From: Mauremys mutica
Lineage: Eukaryota; Chordata; Testudines; Geoemydidae
Assembly (NCBI RefSeq): GCF_020497125.1
Contig: NC_059072.1
Span: forward strand, 276,316,045-276,380,044
DNA: 64,000 nt
Direction: 5' to 3'
A program made the position numbers and the translations under genes. Below are positions 57,121 through 64,000 of the stretch, piece by piece. Below the pieces are notes generated by a model. It worked only from the letters and a program-made list of their open reading frames with translations, did no database searches and had not been told where the DNA came from. The first letter of the stretch is position 1. Each line of letters starts with the position of its first letter.

Positions 57121-57457
57121 CAGGGGTCGGCAACCTCTGGCACACGGCTTGCCAGGGTAAGCACCCTGGAGGGCCGGGCCAGTTTGTTTACCTGCCACGT
57201 CTGCAGGTTCGGCAAATCACGGCTCACACTGGCCGCGGTTCGCCATCCCAGGCCAATTGGGGGCAGCAGGGAACTGCCGCCAGCACATCCCTCGGCCCAC
57301 GCCGCTTCTGGCCACCCCCGTTGGCCTGGAGTGGCGAACCACGGCCAGTGGAAGCCGCGATCAGCCAAACCTGCGGACGCGGCAGGTAAACAAACTGTCC
57401 CAGCCCACCAGGGTGCTTACTCTGGCAAGCCACGTGCCAGAGGTTGTAGACCCCCTG
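57121..57457. mobile_element. Foldback hAT-like element, copy B
   Basis: A 337-bp relative of 49998-50330: begins CAGGGGTCGGCAACCTCTGG and ends GAGGTTGTAGACCCCCTG, with long inverted halves centred near 57285. Flanks CTATAGGA (57113-57120) and CTTTAGGA (57458-57465) match at 7 of 8. The long plus frame spanning it (56992-57900) is chance. Confidence 0.85.
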
Positions 57458-57465
57458 CTTTAGGA

Positions 57466-58565
57466 GGAGACTGCAGAGTGGTGCCAACTGAACATTATCC
57501 CACATTCACTCCCTTATCAATCATTCACTTTAGCCCCCTGTGTGATGTCCTTCAAACAGGGTCGAGATGCCACGGTCAGCCCATGCTCCACTCAGGATGT
57601 TCTACACACGTTGTTTGCTTTCAAGTGGACATATTTGCTGACTCAAAGATCAGCATTGATCATACATGCAGCATGGAACCAGTCAGTTTTACCTCTGGCA
57701 TCTGCCTGATGCTAAGAGAAGGATACTGCTCCCAGAATTCTCTTTCATTGTTCAGTCATGTCAAGCCATGTTCTTACCATTCATTCAGTATGGCCATACC
57801 AATTTGGCACTATCCCAACAACTGGTGGGTAACATCCTCAGCTGATATAAAGCTGTGTAACTCTGTTGGCATAAACAGAGATATTGATTTATGGTACTGA
57901 GGGTCTTGTTCTTTATCCCTATTTTTAAAACATTTCAGTGGACCTCATTTTTATAGCTCACTGTAGTTCCTGAAGCTGTCTGATCTCTTTACTTAGAAGC
58001 TTTAAGAAGTATCCAAATTTATGCTAATGAAACATTCTACCATTAGTTTCCAAAGACTTTATTTAGTCTTTCACTGGATTAATTCTGTTTACATGAAAAC
58101 GCTGTTTGTATCTTCAAAGTTCTTAAATGGTTTCCTTTATGAAGGGGCATTAATTTTATTGACCTTGTTTCATCGTACACTTCCCAGCTTGATGATTTTT
58201 CATTATGCATCTTTAGCAACTGTTTTTAATTCATTAAAATTCAGATATATACACACACCTATAATCAAAACACAAGCACTATCTGGGCAATTTATTTCAA
58301 ATAGATTTTGCAATTAATGCCTGTTGGGCATCTTTAAGCCCTGCTTAATACTGAAAACACCAGCTACATTTATGCTGACTGTGTCTCATGTATGCTTTCG
58401 ATGCAAAAGCAGTTAGATAAATAACAGTATGAATAAAAAAGTTCCTGTCTATTAAAATACCATCAGTCTCACCAAAGATGCTTACACTGTTCATACTCAT
58501 TTTAGAATGTAGATAAACTAAAGGCAATATTTACATGACATAAATACTGGACATGAAGATATATA
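57466..58565. other. No gene recognised
   Basis: AT-rich sequence without supported features. Confidence 0.4.
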
Positions 58566-58757
58566 CACCTCTACCTGGATATAACGCTGTCCTTGGGAGC
58601 CAAAAAATCTTACTGTGTTATAGGTGAAACCGTGTTATATTGAACTTGCTTCGATCTACTGGAGGGCGCGGCCTCGCCCCCCCCCCCAGAGCACTGCTTT
58701 ACCACGTTATATCCAAATTTGTGTTATATTGGGTGGCGTTATATCGAGATAGCGGTG
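58566..58757. mobile_element. Tc1/mariner-like MITE with TA TSD
   Basis: A 192-bp element with inverted ends CACCTCTACCTGGATATAAC and GTTATATCGAGATAGCGGTG, flanked by TA (58564-58565 and 58758-58759). It is internally partly palindromic with a C-rich tract. No gene. Confidence 0.75.
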
Positions 58758-60010
58758 TAGTATAAACAGCTTAAACAATGATTTTGGGTGAGAGTATGGA
58801 CATAGCTTCTGAAAGCTTTATTTTAGAGTATGAGGCCTTTGGAGCAGACACTATCTTTATATTGTTTGTACAGAGTCTGCCACAATGAGTGCCTGATCCC
58901 TCATTAGGTTCCCTAAACACTACCTCAATAGAAATAAAGGATAATTAATAAGTCTGAAACACTAGAAATGTGTTATTTCCTTCGTGATAGAGAAATGAGT
59001 TGTCTCGGACTTAGGCTACTCTATTCTACTCTTATTCACAATAGATATACTTATGAAGAGAAGCATTAAATGCCAAATGCACCATGAAACTTATAAATCA
59101 CTTGATTTATTGGATTTTTATTCTCTTTCTGGTTATTTTCTGGTTTTCAGAAGAGGAATTACTGTTAGTTTAAATTTTTCTTTCACTATTTTATTTTGAT
59201 GTCAGGACAAAAGTGCTTACAACCTAACATAGGTGTTTTTTGTTTGTTTGTTTTTTACAAATCTACTATCAAAATAAAGAAGTAAATACTGATTTTACCA
59301 CTATATATAGCACCTGAACCAAATCCCAATTGAAGTCAATAGAAAGACTAATTGATTTCAATGGGAATTCACAGTGGCCTTTATAAAACTACAGAAATTG
59401 AGTTATTTGTTCAAACCCCCAGCCAGTCTGAGATCCACAGCTTTTTCTCATGTGAAATGAGTAACAACTGTGACAAGAAAGATTTGGCTATCACCAGCCA
59501 GGACTACCAGGTGTATCCAGTACAGTACTTGTAATCCATCAATACCTAAATGTAAATTTCAAATAATCAATCAAAATTATAAGTGTTTCAGCAGAAGTGA
59601 AAGGAGAAGAGAAGCTTACTAGTTATGAAACTGGTATTTTATTAATGCAAATGAAGAAAGTAAATAAAACAACAAATCTTTTAAAATAAATACTCTAACA
59701 AGCAACTAAAAGAATAATTTGTGGAGAAATTCATAGAGCAAATGAAGGATTATGACAAGAAGTCATATCATGTACTCCCAATTTAAGAGCTGATATGTAA
59801 CAAAAGAAATTTCTTCCCTCAGATGAATCATGTGAACATGTTCACCTTCTTCAAAAGCTAAGCATTATTAGGCTGACAAAATCCAGAATCTGTTACTCAC
59901 ATGTAAACATGACCAGCAATAAGCACCTCACATTTTGATAAAATGCTAAATCTCTATTCACAATTTGATCTTCATCCTAATGCTGACATTTTCTAAAATA
60001 TAACATTTTT
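58758..60010. other. No gene recognised
   Basis: AT-rich unique-looking sequence. Confidence 0.4.
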
Positions 60011-60229
60011 CTTCAGCTCTTTTTTGTTGGGCTGTTTCCACTGTTTGGGCTATTGTGCGCTCGTAATGATAAATAATAAATTAGTATAAAATTGCCTTTT
60101 CATATCTCCTCTATATGAAAACAAATATAAAATACAGATCTCTGTGGTCTATGTGTTTCCCTTTTCTAAACAATTATGAAATGAGGAATATAGAATAAAA
60201 TATACTCAACCACAATCTCCCCCAAAATG
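60011..60229 (+). repeat. Direct repeat, copy A
   Basis: About 219 bp repeated 1.8 kb downstream (61811-62009) in the same orientation, sharing blocks such as TCATATCTCCTCTATATG and CTAAACAATTATGAAATGA. It is either a dispersed repeat family or a remnant of local duplication. Confidence 0.85.
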
Positions 60230-61810
60230 TTAAAGACAGAAGTTGGAAGTGTCCTGGGTGCCTTAGGTCAATTTATGTCATGCTGATGCTAGTGGGTAAG
60301 CAGCTTTAGAAAAAGCAATTCTTTTGACAAAACTTATGTTGCTTTAGTTCTTCTCTTCTTGCCAGACATGTATAGACATGTGACTAAAAACAGCTGCAAG
60401 AGTGAAGTAGCTTTGTGAAGCAGCTTCTGTTCAAGTGCATTTGTACTCTGAAAAATGAGTATAAAACAAAATTGTGGGGTTCTACATTTCTTTTCTTGAT
60501 AAATTCCTTACCAGATTTATTTACAAGTTCAAAGTTTGGGGGCTTTTTTGGCTTGTTTTGCTTTTTTCTTTCTTCTTGCCAGTGCTACCAACTCAGCTTG
60601 GCATCTAAAAACTGAACGGTGCTCTTTTTGCCTCTCATTTCATCACCATCAATAAAGGTCGTATTATTGGAACTTAACTGACAGTTCTCTTGATAACGTG
60701 CCAGACAGAATCCATTCACATTTTTGTTGGTTATCCTGTGTTATGACAGTAACTTTTGTGCATCAGAATTGTAAATAGATGTGTTTCAAAGATGCAGAGG
60801 GACCAGATTTTAAGTACAGTTGTGTGTCATTTATGTAATGTAACATAAGCCACGTAAACTCTGTTAGTTTCAGGTTCAGTTCCTGAAAGTTTGCAAGTCT
60901 AGATTGTTACTGCTACAATCTAGGCTGCTTCAACTGATTTGGAACTCATATTCAGCATGGGTCACAGATTTACTCTTTATCTTGGAGCTTTCTGAAATGA
61001 GAGGCTTCCCAGTAGTATCCACCCATTCGCTCCTGATTTTCTGTGCACTTGAGAGCCACCTTGACATCTTGCACCTTGTGGGATGCCCCTGATATGGGTC
61101 ACAACCCTTTTATCCTGCCAGGATCTTCTAAGAGTGGGAGTTTCCTCCTTCTACTACTACTTTTGGGTATTGACTATAAACACTCCAAATGTATTTGTGC
61201 TGTCTAAGGCTCAGCATTATAGCTGTAGAAACCATGTGACTTTTCTTATAATCACACGGGGGATTCTGATACACCTCTGTTCCAGAACAGCAAATGTTTC
61301 AGAACAGGCTGTGTAATATCTCTGTTGCTGCAATATATGGAGGAAGCCTCTTCACAGGACCAAAAGATATTTTCAAGACAGCAGCATAAGCAGAAGATGC
61401 ACACTTAAATATTGCATAATGGGAGGATCAGCTACCTGGCAAGACTCCCTAACTTCCTGTGGGAAGGGGTTAGTTGGCCCTGACATACCAGGAACTGGAG
61501 AGCAGTAGAGGCTGTAGGCCACTTAGGCTCCTGTATAATCCTGAAGATTCCAAGGATAAGGGGTGAGGGTCATTCTAGAGCCTAAACTGAGATAAGTGGC
61601 AGCTGTTGAGAGGGATAGGAGGTTAGTGGAAAGTAAGGGAAAGGGAAAGTGAAGGGACAGAGGTTGAAGTGAACTTGCAATGGTTGAGTAGAGTTTTTGT
61701 ATAGCCCTGACACTAACCCATCACAGACACTTTCCTGACCATAATGACATTTTAAAGACACTTACGTGTCCATCACTAGAAATGAAGATAATGATGATGA
61801 TTTAATACTA
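60230..61810. other. No gene recognised
   Basis: Sequence between the two direct repeats; no supported exon. Confidence 0.4.
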
Positions 61811-62009
61811 TTTCAGCTGTTTTTGTTGTTGGTTGGGCTACAGTGAGCTCATGATAAATAACAAATTAGTATAGAATTGCTTCTTCATATCTCCTCTATA
61901 TGGAAACAAATATAAAATACAGATCTTTGTAGTCTGTTTCTCTTCTCTAAACAATTATGAAATGAAGAATGTAGAATTAAATATACTCAGCCACGACCCC
62001 CTCCAAAAT
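61811..62009 (+). repeat. Direct repeat, copy B
   Basis: About 199 bp matching 60011-60229, with a gap of about 20 bp near its start. Confidence 0.85.
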
Positions 62010-62921
62010 AACAAAAAAAAATTGATGCTTTGCAAAACATGAAAAAGGCATGGTCCCATCTCAGACAGCTTAGAGTCTAGTGCTAAACAAAATACTATAA
62101 GAAGGGGAATAACAGTGGGAAGATAGCTGGGAGATGAAGTATGAAGTTTTCAGCAATAAGAGATGATGGATACTCAGTTTGGCATGTCAGTTTAATGTGG
62201 TTCAATTACAAGATTTTTATTATTCATATATATTATTGGTTATTATTATATCACTTATTGTAGAAGTCAGAAAATAAATGTGTCTGAAAGAAGGAATTGG
62301 AAAAACTGGGATCTGAGACCCACAAACCTTTCTTTTGTCGATAAAGCTTTTGTAGAATTCTGAAATCAAAGTGTCTTTTAGAAAGAGAAGTCTGAAGAAT
62401 TTCTAGGGTAGACTAAAATGCAAAAAAAACCTTACTCCCCCACCCCCATAGGACACTCTTATGTGCTACTAATATATATTCCTACTTCAAAGTCAATGTC
62501 AGCTACAAAAAAAAATATTCTACTGTATGTGTTTTTATAGATAAGGAATTAATTGCTTTAGAATACAATTTAGGAAAGCATCTTAGCATTCTGAACAGCA
62601 CCCCATGCCAACATAAAAATAAAAAGAAAAGGCCATTTTACAATATATATGCATTTTCAGTGAACTATCAGTTAGCAACATGATTGTAACCGAGTAAACT
62701 AAAGAACTGGGTTTGACAACAAACAGTTAAAGGGAATGTGGACATGGACAGCAAATGCCTTTATAATTTCAGCACCATCACAAGAGATTATTTGGTAGAT
62801 ACAGATTGAGCTTTTTATGTTTTATTTGGTTTATTTCTCCTCGACACAAAATCTGATAAATTACAGTATTTGTATTTCTAATGGTTATCAATCATTTTAA
62901 TCCTTTGTGATGTCTTTTCAC

Positions 62922-62924
<3 letters not shown>
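62010..62924. other. No gene recognised
   Basis: AT-rich sequence without supported features. Confidence 0.4.

Positions 62925-62994
<70 letters not shown>
62925..62994 (+). repeat. (TG)n microsatellite
   Basis: About 35 uninterrupted TG dinucleotides, a likely polymorphic tract and possible Z-DNA former. Confidence 0.97.
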
Positions 62995-62998
<4 letters not shown>

Positions 62999-63879
62999 GT
63001 GTTTGAAGCCATTTTGTTCCAAACACTATGGTGTCAGAAACAAAGTTTGCATCTGGAAGTTGTTACAGAAGCACAGGTTAAATGTTCTATAATCAATTGA
63101 AATGGTGCATAATAGTGTTTATTGATAACAGTAAAATGACTAATGGCTTTTGAATGTTTAGACCATTGTAAGTATCTTGATTATGGTCCAAAGTGTTACA
63201 TACTAGTAACTTTAGCTTTATGAGAGTGATTTGTAGTAAGTGAAATGAAATATTCTTGATTCTCAAAATATGACAACCATAGTTTTTAATTGGAATAAGC
63301 ATTTTTATTTTATAAAGCAGCCTTTGTATTTATTCCTTTAACAAATTACAAGTTTGGCTGGGAAAATTCTGCATGGTATTACTTCCAAAGAGCAAAGCAT
63401 CAAGCGGTATTATCAAGGTACAAGAGTGCTTGATAACATAATCAAGAATCTCCATAATTCATGCTGATCTCTTTATCCAGGAAGATGTAATGATAGCATG
63501 CAGTAGAGCGATAAATTATAGAAAATTGTCCGCTTAAAACTTCATACATATTTAAAAGATACAGATTATTTTGCTGATAAACCAAGCTCTGTATCACTAA
63601 GTCTTCTTTGCATGATGTTTTGATGCTCCTGCTGTTTCTGGTCAACTTGTTAACCTTTCTTTTGTTTCTTAATTCCCTTACTAGCAAGCAACTTTATGCA
63701 TGACTTTATTTCCAATGCAGGTACCAAATGTATATAAAAGGGCATATATAATTAGCGAGATCTGAGGCAATGTGGGCTTAGTCCTGGAACATAAGTGGGA
63801 ATTGAGAGCTCTCAACTGCACTTTGAATGAGAGCCTCATAATCTTAACCTCACACCTCTTGTCAACTGTCTAAAATGGG
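62995..63879. other. No gene recognised
   Basis: AT-rich sequence without supported features. Confidence 0.4.
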
Positions 63880-64000
63880 CCATCCTGATTATCACTACAA
63901 AAGTTATTTTTTCCTGCTGATAATTGCGCCTCTTAATTAATTAGCCTCTTAGAGTTGATATGGCTACTTCCACCTTTTCATGTTATGTATGTATATATAT
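63880..64000 (+). repeat. Unnamed interspersed repeat, cut by window edge
   Basis: Matches the first part of the repeat at 13370-13672 (GGGCCATCCTGATTATCACT against GGGTCATCTCAATTATCACT; TTTTTTCCTGCTGATAATTG; CACCTTTTCATGTT). It continues beyond the window. Confidence 0.65.

Noticed and set aside
56992..57900. 302-codon open frame
   Set aside because: It runs across a foldback hAT element whose GC-rich symmetric sequence lacks stops; no domain, splice context or shared content outside the element.

Overview
The window reads as non-coding, transposon-rich chromosomal DNA from a turtle or a close reptile relative. The basis is the mixture of CR1 LINE copies with reptile-type 3' ends, a tRNA-derived SINE, PIF/Harbinger transposons with TIRs of the GGCCTGGTCTACACTA type, hAT, Tc1/mariner-like and foldback MITEs, and ERV-like solo LTRs. 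This assignment comes from recognising repeat families, not from a database search. There are no prokaryotic gene layouts, rRNA genes or CRISPR arrays, and I cannot assign any host gene with confidence. Two short splice-flanked segments, at 38549-38616 and about 53674-53944, are the only host-exon candidates.

Layout. 1-1.2 kb: antisense CR1. 2-7 kb: a palindromic MITE, a solo LTR with a target-site duplication (TSD), and another antisense CR1. 8.9-9.5 kb: a hAT MITE abutting a Harbinger MITE. 10.5-12.6 kb: a solo LTR with a 5-bp TSD, then an LTR-like element flanked by a 66-bp direct repeat. 13-20 kb: an unnamed interspersed repeat, a large inverted repeat at 17 kb, a Harbinger MITE at 18.5 kb and a doublet of tRNA-SINEs at 19.5 kb. 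20884-25572: full-length Harbinger copy 1. 25.6-32.7 kb: a hAT relic and CR1 pieces, including a CR1 > hAT > MITE nest. 33-40 kb: mostly featureless AT-rich sequence. 40-43 kb: CR1 copies. 43692-48468: full-length Harbinger copy 2, in the opposite orientation. 48.6-53.2 kb: a CR1 5' region with ORF1 and endonuclease remnants, an older Harbinger fossil and another solo LTR. 54-58.8 kb: small MITEs and the least-decayed CR1 (open reverse transcriptase frame). The rest is mostly unique, with a short direct repeat, a long (TG)n tract and an edge-truncated repeat.

The main result is the internal organisation of the two Harbinger copies. Each carries a DDE transposase on one strand and, converging on it, a two-exon Myb/SANT-like DNA-binding gene with the same splice sites (577 + 470 nt in both copies). 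Inside the Myb intron, on the transposase strand, both copies also carry a third reading frame of exactly 100 codons with its own poly(A) signal 23-24 nt past the stop. A possible 103-nt upstream exon lies nearby with conserved splice sites. The third protein resembles a BEN-type DNA-binding domain by eye. Harbinger elements are usually described with two genes, so this third gene deserves checking. Both transposases share an identical in-frame TGA, while the Myb gene of copy 2 is entirely open.
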